Positions 1 to 5,724 of a stretch of DNA of 5,813 nucleotides are shown in pieces. Below the pieces are notes generated by a model that saw only the letters and a list, made by a program, of their open reading frames with translations, was not told the origin of the DNA and did not search any database. This DNA is from Gemmatimonadota bacterium (GTDB lineage: Bacteria > Gemmatimonadota > Gemmatimonadetes > Longimicrobiales > Gaopeijiaceae), in NCBI GenBank assembly GCA_007129525.1, contig SKVI01000405.1, forward strand, positions 1 to 5,813, written 5' to 3'. Within the stretch, counting starts at the first letter, position 1. The number at the start of each line of letters is the position of its first letter. Position numbers and translations under genes: made by a program.

Positions 1-684
1 ACGGTGGGCGGCGGCGGCTGGGCCAACGCCATCGTGGGGTCGGGGGTGGTGGTGGGAATCGCCCTCGCCATCGGGATCCCGGTGGGGGTGGGGACGGGGA
101 TCTACATGAGCGAGTACGGCAACAACCCGCTGGGTCGATCCACCCGCTTCCTCTGCGAGGTGATGGCGGGGCTGCCCTCCATCGTGGCGGGGATCGTGGC
201 CTACGGGCTCATCGTTGTCACCATGGGTCACTTCAGCGCGCTCTCCGGAGGGATCGCCCTGAGCGCCCTCTTCGTGCCCATCGTGGCCATCACCACGCAG
301 GAGGCGCTTCAGATGGTGCCTCGACACCAGCGCGAGGCTTCCCTGGCCCTCGGGGTGGCCGAGGCGCCCACCACCCTCCGGGTGGTTCTGCCGGCGGCCA
401 TGGGCAACGTCCTCACCGGGATGATGATCGCCACCGCCCGGGTGGCCGGGGAGACGGCGCCGCTTCTCTTCACCGCCTTCGGGAGTCGGTACTGGATGGA
501 GGGAATCGACCAGCCCACCGCCACGATTCCGGTGAACATCTACACGTATGCCATCAGCCCCTTCGAACACTGGCATACCCAGGCGTGGGTGGGTGCGCTG
601 GTGCTTCTTTCCATCGTACTTCTTCTGAACGTGGCTGCCCGGACGCTGTGGGCCCGGAGAGCCCGCTTCATGGCAGGGGCGTGA
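1..684 (+). CDS. pstA: Phosphate ABC transporter permease PstA, 5' partial
   Basis: Inner-membrane permease subunit of the PstSCAB high-affinity phosphate importer; with PstC it forms the channel. The reading frame is already open at base 1 (ACG), so the gene runs off the left edge. The GTG at base 4 is an internal Val codon. About 227 residues are visible; PstA is usually 280-300, so roughly the first 60-70, including the first membrane helix, are missing. Hydrophobic segments lie near visible residues 9-35, 52-75, 79-99, 134-160 and 195-213. The cytoplasmic EAA loop that docks on the ATPase is at about 112-133 (EASLALGV...VVLPAA), followed by the family-typical ARVAGETAPLLFTA at 146-159. 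The C-terminus is Arg-rich (ARRARF), as expected for a cytoplasmic tail. The TGA stop shares its A with the pstB ATG, so the two are probably translationally coupled. The EAA loop, GETAP motif and neighbours distinguish it from other binding-protein-dependent permeases. Confidence 0.95.
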   Translation, partial: TVGGGGWANAIVGSGVVVGIALAIGIPVGVGTGIYMSEYGNNPLGRSTRFLCEVMAGLPSIVAGIVAYGLIVVTMGHFSALSGGIALSALFVPIVAITTQEALQMVPRHQREASLALGVAEAPTTLRVVLPAAMGNVLTGMMIATARVAGETAPLLFTAFGSRYWMEGIDQPTATIPVNIYTYAISPFEHWHTQAWVGALVLLSIVLLLNVAARTLWARRARFMAGA

Positions 685-1571
685 TGACCACTTCTGACGA
701 GCAGGACGAGATGAAGACTGCTGAAATGGAAGAGAAACAGAGTCGCGTCGCCGCCGGAGCTTCGGTGAGCGGAGGGCTGGCGTCGCCCCCCCGGCCGGCC
801 GAAGGGGAGCCTGAGGCCGAGACCATGACCACCCGAAATCTGAAGGTCTCCTTCGGCAAGACGGATGCGGTGAAGGGGGTGGACATGGAGATCCGGGCGC
901 GGAGCGTCACGGCCATCATCGGCCCCAGCGGATGCGGTAAGACCACCTATCTGCGGGCACTGAACCGGATGCACGACTACTCGCCGTCGGCCCGGGTCAG
1001 CGGCACGGTGCTCCTTGGCGACAGGGACATCTACGGCGACGACATGAGTCCGGTGGAGCTCCGCACCCGGGTGGGGATGGTCTTCCAACGGCCCAACCCG
1101 TTTCCCACCATGAGCATCCGGGACAACATCACCTTCGCGCCCCGCCGACACGGTCGGGTGCGGAGGGGGGAGATGGGCGAGCTGGTGGAGCGAGTGCTCC
1201 GCCAGGCCGCCCTCTGGGACGAGGTCAAGGATCGTTTGGATGACAGCGCCATCGGGCTCTCCGGGGGGCAGCAGCAGCGGCTGTGCATCGCCCGGGCTCT
1301 GGCGGTAAAGCCCGGCGTGATCCTCATGGACGAGCCCGCCAGCGCCCTGGATCCCACTGCCACCCAGCGGATCGAAGAGCTCATCTACGATCTGAAAAAG
1401 CACTACACCATCGTCATCGTGACCCACAACATGCAGCAGGCGGCCCGGGTCTCGGATTACACGGCCTTTTTCTACGTGGGCAATCTGGTGGAGTTCGGCG
1501 AAACCGACCAGGTGTTCACCAACCCTCGCGAAGAGCGCACTGAAGCCTACATCACGGGGCGGTTCGGATGA
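684..1571 (+). CDS. pstB: Phosphate ABC transporter ATP-binding protein PstB
   Basis: Cytoplasmic ATPase that powers PstSCAB phosphate import. With the start at 684 it has 295 residues. All ABC motifs are intact: A-loop aromatic F57, Walker A GPSGCGKT 80-87, Q-loop Q135 in MVFQRPNPFP, signature LSGGQ 192-196, Walker B VILMDE 212-217, D-loop SALD 220-223 and switch His 248 in VTHNMQQA. GPSGCGKTTYLRALNRMHD, FQRPNPFPTMSI and the C-terminal TGRFG are characteristic of PstB. The ATG at 684 overlaps the pstA stop by one base (TGATG), with AGGGG at 675-679. The first 47 residues are polar, rich in Glu, Ala and Pro, and look disordered. An internal ATG at 825 (Met48), with GAGG at 813-816, would give the more usual size of about 248 residues. 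I prefer 684 for the coupling; N-terminal extensions occur in other PstBs. The frame is open back to an ATG at 585 inside pstA, which is an unlikely start. The gene overlaps phoU by ATGA. Confidence 0.95.
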   Translation: MTTSDEQDEMKTAEMEEKQSRVAAGASVSGGLASPPRPAEGEPEAETMTTRNLKVSFGKTDAVKGVDMEIRARSVTAIIGPSGCGKTTYLRALNRMHDYSPSARVSGTVLLGDRDIYGDDMSPVELRTRVGMVFQRPNPFPTMSIRDNITFAPRRHGRVRRGEMGELVERVLRQAALWDEVKDRLDDSAIGLSGGQQQRLCIARALAVKPGVILMDEPASALDPTATQRIEELIYDLKKHYTIVIVTHNMQQAARVSDYTAFFYVGNLVEFGETDQVFTNPREERTEAYITGRFG

Positions 1572-2257
1572 CCACGACCAGGGAGTCCCGGCACTTTCAC
1601 GAAGAGCTGGCGGCCCTCCGGGTTCAGCTCCTGGAGATGGCGTCCATGGCGGAAGACCTTCTCCGTATTTCCGTAGAGGCACTGGTGGACGGAGACCGGG
1701 CCAAGGCCGACTCCGTCATCCTGGGCGACCGGGAGCTGGACGCCATGGAGGTGGAGCTGGACGACGCCTCCATCAACCTCCTGGCCCTTCACCAGCCCTT
1801 CGCCCGGGACCTGCGGCTCATCACCATGATCATGCGGATCTCCAACGACCTTGAGCGGGTGGGAGACCACGCGGTGAACATCGCCGAGACGGTCTACCAC
1901 CTGGAGAGCCGGCCCCCGCCCATGCACCGCTTCCCGCAGCTCGAGGAGATGGCCCGGATCGCCCGAGAGATGCTCTCGGACGCACTGGACACCTTCGTCC
2001 GGGGTGACTCGGAGGGGGCCCGCGATGTGTGTCGCCGCGACGACCGGGTCGACGCCCTGCACGAGTCCAGCTTCCGGGGCTTGTTGACCCACATGATGGA
2101 GGACCCTCGCCGCATCGGAACCGCCATGTCGCTCATCCTGGTGAGCCGCAACCTGGAGCGGGTGGCGGACCTGGCCACCAACGTGGCCGAGGACGTGGTC
2201 TTCCTCGTGGAGGGTCGGAGCATCAAGCACGGGCAGGACACCGGCCTGGACGACTGA
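1568..2257 (+). CDS. phoU: Phosphate uptake regulator PhoU
   Basis: Cytoplasmic, peripherally membrane-associated helical protein that couples the Pst transporter to phosphate signalling and limits phosphate uptake when phosphate is plentiful. The protein has 229 residues, the normal family length, and two tandem three-helix PhoU repeats. Each carries the E-x3-D-x3-N signature that binds metal in known structures: E96/D100/N104 in ERVGDHAVN and E197/D201/N205 in ERVADLATN. The second copy has Leu202 where I would expect His from the usual DHATN; Glu, Asp and Asn are kept. The N-terminal HFHEEL and C-terminal NVAEDVVFLVEGRSIKH are also typical. The start ATG overlaps the pstB stop as ATGA, with a weak G-rich ribosome site (GGGG, 1556-1559), so translation probably depends on pstB. 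No phoB/phoR-type two-component genes are in the window, so its signalling partner cannot be seen. Confidence 0.95.
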   Translation: MTTTRESRHFHEELAALRVQLLEMASMAEDLLRISVEALVDGDRAKADSVILGDRELDAMEVELDDASINLLALHQPFARDLRLITMIMRISNDLERVGDHAVNIAETVYHLESRPPPMHRFPQLEEMARIAREMLSDALDTFVRGDSEGARDVCRRDDRVDALHESSFRGLLTHMMEDPRRIGTAMSLILVSRNLERVADLATNVAEDVVFLVEGRSIKHGQDTGLDD

Positions 2258-2304
2258 CCGGACCGGCGCTGCGCACTCGAAGTTGCTCCCACTGCCGTAT
2301 GCCC

Positions 2305-2333
2305 TTGAAGAGGCGCGGGAAACCTTCTCTATT
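2305..2333 (+). promoter_or_regulatory. Candidate sigma-70-type promoter for argG
   Basis: In the 125-bp gap between phoU and argG, TTGAAG (2305-2310) and TCTATT (2328-2333) each match four of six consensus positions and are separated by 17 bp. Transcription would begin near 2340, giving a leader of about 40 nt. I see no rho-independent terminator after phoU, so read-through from the pst operon is also possible. The match is moderate and no ARG-box-like palindrome is obvious. Confidence 0.35.
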
Positions 2334-2371
2334 CGTGCGTTCCCCCACGACCTGAAAATGGACTCTTACCC

Positions 2372-2376
2372 GGGAG
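2372..2376 (+). promoter_or_regulatory. Ribosome binding site setting the TTG start of argG
   Basis: GGGAG lies six bases upstream of the TTG at 2383. The frame is open back to a TGA at 2353-2355 and contains no ATG or GTG in that stretch. The nearby ATG at 2358 is out of frame. The site therefore supports TTG as the real start. Confidence 0.75.
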
Positions 2377-2382
2377 ACGACG

Positions 2383-3618
2383 TTGCCCGACAAGAAGGTG
2401 GTTCTGGCGTACAGCGGCGGACTCGACACCGCCTGCATCCTGAAGATTCTCACCCAGCGCGGCTACGACGTGATCGCCTACATTGCCGACGTGGGTCAGC
2501 AGGAGGACTTCGACGACGTGGCCGAGCGGGCCCTCGAGACCGGTGCCAGCCAGGCGTTCGTGGAGGACCTGAAGGAGGAGTTCGTCACCGACTTCATCTT
2601 TCCCGCCATTGCCGGAAACGCCATCTACGAGAATCGCTACCTGCTGGGAACGGCGCTGGCCCGCCCGGTCATCGCCAAGCGTCAGGTGGAGATCGCCCTG
2701 CGGGAAGGAGCCACCGCGGTGTCACACGGCGCCACCGGGAAGGGCAACGACCAGGTCCGCTTTGAGCTGGCCTTCGCCGCCCTGGCGCCGGACCTGGAGG
2801 TGATCGCACCGTGGAAGGAGAAGGCCTTCCTGGAGCGGTTCCAGGGACGGCCCGACCTCCTGGCTTTCGCCCGGGAGCACGAGATTCCGGTGGAGGCCAC
2901 CGCCGAGAAGCCCTACTCCAGCGACGAAAACCTCATGCACCGGTCGTACGAGGCCGGGATGCTCGAGGACCCGGATGTGTCTCCGCCCCCGGAGATGTTC
3001 CGCCTGACCTCCTCGCTGGAGGACGCGCCGGACACCCCCACCCACCTGGCCATCCACTTCAAGGACGCCACGCCGGTGATGGTGGAGAACCTGGACGACG
3101 GGCGGACCTTTTCCGACCCGGTAGCGCTGTTTCGGCACCTGAACGAGGAAGGCGGGCGCCACGGCATCGGACGGGTGGACATGGTGGAAAACCGCTTCGT
3201 GGGCATCAAGTCCCGGGGAATCTACGAAACCCCCGGGGGCACCATTCTGCACCACGCGCTGCGGGACCTGGAGGGGGTGGCCATGGACCGGGAGGTACTG
3301 CGCCTCCGGGACATGCTCTCACCCCGATTCGCCGAGGTGATCTACAACGGGTTCTGGTTCTCCCCGGAGATGGACTTCATACAGGCGGCCTTCGAGCAGT
3401 CCGAGGACCTCATCGACGGCCGGGTGAGGGTGCAGCTCTACAAGGGGAACGTGGTACCCCTGGGCCGGCAGTCCTCGAGCCTTCTCTACGACCAGGAGCT
3501 CTCGTCCATGGACGTGTCCGGAGGGTACGATCAGCAGGATGCCTGGGGCTTCATTCGCATCAGCGCCCTTCGCCTGCGGGCCCACAAGCTGATCCTCGAC
3601 CAGAGCGAGGAGGAGTAA
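2383..3618 (+). CDS. argG: Argininosuccinate synthase ArgG
   Basis: Cytoplasmic enzyme joining citrulline and aspartate with ATP to give argininosuccinate, AMP and pyrophosphate, the penultimate step of arginine synthesis; normally a homotetramer. The 411 residues match the full family length of about 400-412. The N-type ATP pyrophosphatase loop is AYSGGLDT (9-16). Other signatures are SHGATGKGNDQVRFE (114-128), KPYSSDENLMHRSYEAGMLEDP (176-197) and ENRFVGIKSRGIYETPGGT (269-287); together they leave no doubt about identity. Start is TTG with GGGAG six bases upstream; no ATG or GTG is available in frame. GQQEDF (39-43 region) and YENRYLLGTALARP (82-95) recall the eukaryotic-type branch more than the short Thermus/Bacillus-like form, judged from memory of those sequences. 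Ala17 follows GLDT where Ser is common. It stands apart from other arginine genes, between a phosphate operon and a convergent serpin, so it probably has its own promoter. Confidence 0.97.
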   Translation: MPDKKVVLAYSGGLDTACILKILTQRGYDVIAYIADVGQQEDFDDVAERALETGASQAFVEDLKEEFVTDFIFPAIAGNAIYENRYLLGTALARPVIAKRQVEIALREGATAVSHGATGKGNDQVRFELAFAALAPDLEVIAPWKEKAFLERFQGRPDLLAFAREHEIPVEATAEKPYSSDENLMHRSYEAGMLEDPDVSPPPEMFRLTSSLEDAPDTPTHLAIHFKDATPVMVENLDDGRTFSDPVALFRHLNEEGGRHGIGRVDMVENRFVGIKSRGIYETPGGTILHHALRDLEGVAMDREVLRLRDMLSPRFAEVIYNGFWFSPEMDFIQAAFEQSEDLIDGRVRVQLYKGNVVPLGRQSSSLLYDQELSSMDVSGGYDQQDAWGFIRISALRLRAHKLILDQSEEE

Positions 3619-3655
3619 GGCGCCCACACATCCTGCAGACAGAACGGAGGGCGAC

Positions 3656-4936
3656 TCAGGAGGACGGTGCGGGGGGCGTCTCCAGCACCGCGCCCACGAA
3701 GAGAATCGTACCTGAGAGCCGCTCCCGGATCGCGAAGAGGAAGGGTCGGTCGGCTCTGACCAACGGGGGCATGGAGGTGGCCATGGAGACCGAGGTCACG
3801 GCCGCCGCCTCGGTTCCCTCCTCGTCTACCCGGACAAAGCTCTTCTGCCTGACTTCGTCGATCCAGGGGTCGGCGGCCTCGAACATCCTCGAGAAGTCGG
3901 CGCCGGGCTGGAAGGCACCGGGCATGCCCATGGCGGCCAGGGGATCGTTGAGCACCCCGTCCCACTCCAGCTCGAAGCGCGGAAGCCAGAGCTGCACCCG
4001 GGTGGTGGCGAAGTTGCCCGTGAGGTCGCCCCAGGCGTTGGCGTCCAGCTCCTCGATGAGCCGATGGATGCCGTAGTCCTCGGCGGGCACCGCCACGGTC
4101 ATGGCGAAGGCGCCTCCTGCGTACGGCAGATCCACGGCCTGGTAGCCGTCAACCTGAGCGTAGTAGCGGAGGGTGTCGTCCCGGATCATCATCTGCACCG
4201 GCTCCGGGCTTCCTTCCACCGGGTGGAAGGTCTCGGAGCGGGTCAATTCCGGATCGAAGGGCTGGCGCCATCCGGCATTGAAGTAGACCGCGTTGATGAG
4301 ATAGGCGACGATGTTGAAATCGATGGGGTCGTCGACGATCTCCTCGATCCGGTTCCGGGTGGCATCGCGGACCCAGTCGTTGATGGTCCCGGCGGCGTCG
4401 GGGGCGCTGAAGTCGAGGTCCTGGACCCGGGCGTCGAAGTAGCTCTCCACCCGTTCCCGGAACGAGCTCCTGAGCGCCAGCTCCTGGCGATGCCAGATGG
4501 AGTTGGCCACCGCCAGTTCCACGTCGGGATCGAGCCCACCCAGCAGCTCCAGCAGATCCCGGTACGACGCGTTGATCTCCTCCTCCGACATGCCCTCGAG
4601 CCTCAGCGCGGTGCGCATTTCGTCGAAGGTTTGGCCGTCGGCCCCGTTGAGGGTCATCCCCAGGGCCATCGAGGCGCTGAAGGGAGACAGGAAGACGGTG
4701 GCGCCCGGTTCCTCGTCCAGGACCTGGCGGAGGAGCTCGAAGCCGAAGGTGTTGCTGGCCTGGATGGCCTCCACCTCCGCTGCCGTCAGGTCACGGGGGA
4801 GCTCGGTGATCTGCTGAGGGGGCGACGGATCGTCGCCGGGTCCGGTGATCTGCTCGCACGCAGGGAGGATCGCCAGCAGGGCCGCAGCCAGAAGGGTGGG
4901 GCCTGTGCGGCCAAGGAAACCAGGTGTCCGGAACAT
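3656..4936 (-). CDS. Serpin-family protease inhibitor, predicted lipoprotein
   Basis: Serpins are suicide inhibitors: the target protease cleaves an exposed loop, which inserts into a beta sheet and traps the enzyme. The protein has 426 residues from the ATG at 4936. Residues 1-27 form a lipoprotein signal: Arg-containing start, hydrophobic LLAAALLAILP, then lipobox LPAC with Cys27. A Pro/Gly/Asp-rich linker follows to about residue 45, then a complete serpin fold (about 60-421). Landmarks are VFLSPFSASMALGMTLNGA (near 81-99), NSIWH (145-149), LINAVYFNAGW (213-223) and the C-terminal RPFLFAIR and GTILFVGAV strands. The hinge EEGTEAAAVT (372-381) has Thr at P14 and a run of small residues, as in inhibitory serpins. 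The loop ends SMATSMPP (384-391), placing P1 at about Thr387 or Ser388, which hints at elastase- or subtilisin-like targets; assignment is uncertain by a residue or more. A GTG at 5011 would add 25 residues before the signal and is rejected. It is convergent with argG and may be co-transcribed with the CBS gene. Confidence 0.93.
   Translation of the reverse strand: MFRTPGFLGRTGPTLLAAALLAILPACEQITGPGDDPSPPQQITELPRDLTAAEVEAIQASNTFGFELLRQVLDEEPGATVFLSPFSASMALGMTLNGADGQTFDEMRTALRLEGMSEEEINASYRDLLELLGGLDPDVELAVANSIWHRQELALRSSFRERVESYFDARVQDLDFSAPDAAGTINDWVRDATRNRIEEIVDDPIDFNIVAYLINAVYFNAGWRQPFDPELTRSETFHPVEGSPEPVQMMIRDDTLRYYAQVDGYQAVDLPYAGGAFAMTVAVPAEDYGIHRLIEELDANAWGDLTGNFATTRVQLWLPRFELEWDGVLNDPLAAMGMPGAFQPGADFSRMFEAADPWIDEVRQKSFVRVDEEGTEAAAVTSVSMATSMPPLVRADRPFLFAIRERLSGTILFVGAVLETPPAPSS
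3764..3823 (-). other. Serpin hinge and reactive-centre loop
   Basis: This stretch encodes residues 372-391 of the serpin: the hinge (EEGTEAAAVT), then the exposed bait loop (SVSMATSMPP). Small, uncharged hinge side chains are needed for loop insertion, and here none is charged after P13 Glu, so the protein should be inhibitory rather than a non-inhibitory relative. Anchoring from the hinge puts P1 at Ser388; anchoring from the conserved PP and RPFLF places it at Thr387. Compared with alpha-1-antitrypsin the loop appears one residue shorter. Confidence 0.7.
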
Positions 4937-4943
4937 GATCGGG

Positions 4944-4949
4944 TCCTCC
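4944..4949 (-). promoter_or_regulatory. Ribosome binding site of the serpin gene
   Basis: Read on the minus strand, GGAGGA lies seven bases before the ATG at 4936. Its strength, and the lipoprotein signal that starts exactly there, fix the start against the upstream in-frame GTG at 5011. Confidence 0.85.
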
Positions 4950-5025
4950 GAAAGCCGTGAGCGATACCGTGTGTCGTAGTAAGAACGACCGGGCTCTCGG
5001 TTCTGTGACACCCTGAGGGGAGCCT

Positions 5026-5463
5026 TCAGACGCCCTTCAGCACTTCCCGGCCCTGGGCTTCCAGGACGGCGCCAACCCGGTCCACCTGCTCGGCCAGCAG
5101 GCCCACGACATCGTCAATGGAGAGGATGCCGGCCAGGACCCCATCGTCGTCGGTGATGACCAGGCGTCGGGCCTTCACCCGTTGCATAGCCTGGAGCCCC
5201 TCTTCCAGCGGGCCGGCTTCGTGGAGGGTACGGACGGGAGAGCTCATGATCTCCGAGATCTGCGTGTCGGCGGGGGACCGGCCCTCAGCCACGCACCGGA
5301 CCATGATGTCCCGGTCGGTGACAATGCCGTGCGGCTGACGGGTGTCGTTCACCACCACCAGAGTGCCCACCCCGTATTCCTTCATCCGTAAAGCGCCTTC
5401 CTCCACCGTTTCCTCCGATGAGGCGGTGGCGACGATGCGACTGCAGATGGTTCCGACGGACAT
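5026..5463 (-). CDS. Small tandem CBS-domain (Bateman module) protein
   Basis: A 145-residue cytoplasmic protein made almost entirely of two CBS domains, about residues 6-60 and 73-125. Such pairs usually fold as one Bateman module that binds AMP, ATP, SAM or related ligands and acts as a sensor, alone or with a partner. Both copies keep the phosphoribose-contacting G-h-x-[ST]-x-x-D motif: GIVTDRDI (46-53, T49 and D52) and GILSIDDV (112-119, S115 and D118). The family also shows MKEYGVGTLVVV (27-38) and MSSPVRTL (73-80). There is no signal peptide, membrane segment or attached enzyme domain, so the function cannot be named. AGGAGG five bases before the ATG fixes the start. The serpin gene follows on the same strand after 89 bp, with no terminator seen between them; they may share a transcript, but no functional link is known. 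Confidence 0.9.
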   Translation of the reverse strand: MSVGTICSRIVATASSEETVEEGALRMKEYGVGTLVVVNDTRQPHGIVTDRDIMVRCVAEGRSPADTQISEIMSSPVRTLHEAGPLEEGLQAMQRVKARRLVITDDDGVLAGILSIDDVVGLLAEQVDRVGAVLEAQGREVLKGV

Positions 5464-5468
5464 GAGAG

Positions 5469-5474
5469 CCTCCT
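5469..5474 (-). promoter_or_regulatory. Ribosome binding site of the CBS-domain gene
   Basis: Minus-strand AGGAGG, five bases from the ATG at 5463, is a near-perfect Shine-Dalgarno sequence. It supports this start although the same frame stays open for about 50 codons upstream, without any ATG, GTG or TTG. Confidence 0.85.
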
Positions 5475-5704
5475 GGATGGGGGTTGCGGGGATGAACGAA
5501 GGATCCCGTTGCGGTCCATCGATTGAGCGTTGCAGGAGCCGTGCCCGGTTGAAAGCCCGGTCAGAGTTCTGGTGTTCCGTGACGTCCTTCAGTAGAGTTT
5601 CCGGGTACGCACATTGCGCTCAGGAGTGGCCAGGACCGTGCGGAGTGCCGACATGCAGGGGCGGAACGTCCCGTCGTGGGGCGGATTGGGACGTGTCGTC
5701 AGAA

Positions 5705-5716
5705 TCACCCGGGTGA
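5705..5716. repeat. 12-bp perfect palindrome
   Basis: TCACCCGGGTGA reads the same on both strands. It ends eight bases before the ATG at 5725, and its right half (GGGTGA) could serve as a weak ribosome binding site there. It might be an operator, but one or two 12-bp palindromes are expected by chance in a window of this size and composition. Confidence 0.3.
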
Positions 5717-5724
5717 CGTGCAAC

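Larger units (their letters stand above)
5464..5724. other. Intergenic region upstream of the CBS gene
   Basis: I find no recognisable gene in these 261 bases. Short open frames exist on both strands, but none gives a familiar protein. The minus-strand frame continuous with the CBS gene has visibly lower G/C at third positions (about 65%) than the real genes. The region would hold the CBS promoter (minus) and that of any plus-strand gene at the right edge, but I could not pick a convincing -35/-10 pair for either. Small structures seen are a 7-bp direct repeat, GCCCGGT, at 5543-5549 and 5555-5561, and the palindrome listed separately. Confidence 0.5.

Noticed and set aside
540..1682. 380-residue minus-strand open frame opposite pstB
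   Set aside because: It is antisense to a clear pstB, has a low-complexity Pro/Gly/His/Arg-rich product with no known motif, and is a usual by-product of high G/C at third positions.
2283..2765. 160-residue plus-strand frame overlapping the start of argG
   Set aside because: Most of it is argG read in another frame; the product is Arg/Gly/His-rich and unrecognisable.
3619..3655. Shared terminator between the convergent argG and serpin genes
   Set aside because: Only a 5-bp pairing (CGCCC at 3621-3625 with GGGCG at 3649-3653) with a 23-base loop and no T-run; too weak to call.
2811..4076. 421-residue plus-strand frame crossing argG, the gap and the serpin
   Set aside because: It is out of frame with argG and antisense to the serpin, both of which have complete family signatures; its product is low-complexity and unlike any family.
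4064..4960. 298-residue plus-strand frame opposite the serpin
   Set aside because: It is the antisense shadow of the serpin, with a compositionally biased product and no ribosome site or motif to support it.
4987..5004. Hairpin in the CBS-serpin spacer as a terminator
   Set aside because: ACCG/CGGT gives only four pairs around a six-base loop, with no T-tract on the minus strand.
4937..5011. GTG start at 5011 for the serpin
   Set aside because: It would put 25 residues, including charged ones, before the lipoprotein signal, and it lacks the strong ribosome site seen for 4936.
5543..5561. GCCCGGT direct repeat as a regulatory element
   Set aside because: Two 7-bp GC-rich copies 12 bp apart are expected by chance in this composition, and no further copies are seen nearby.
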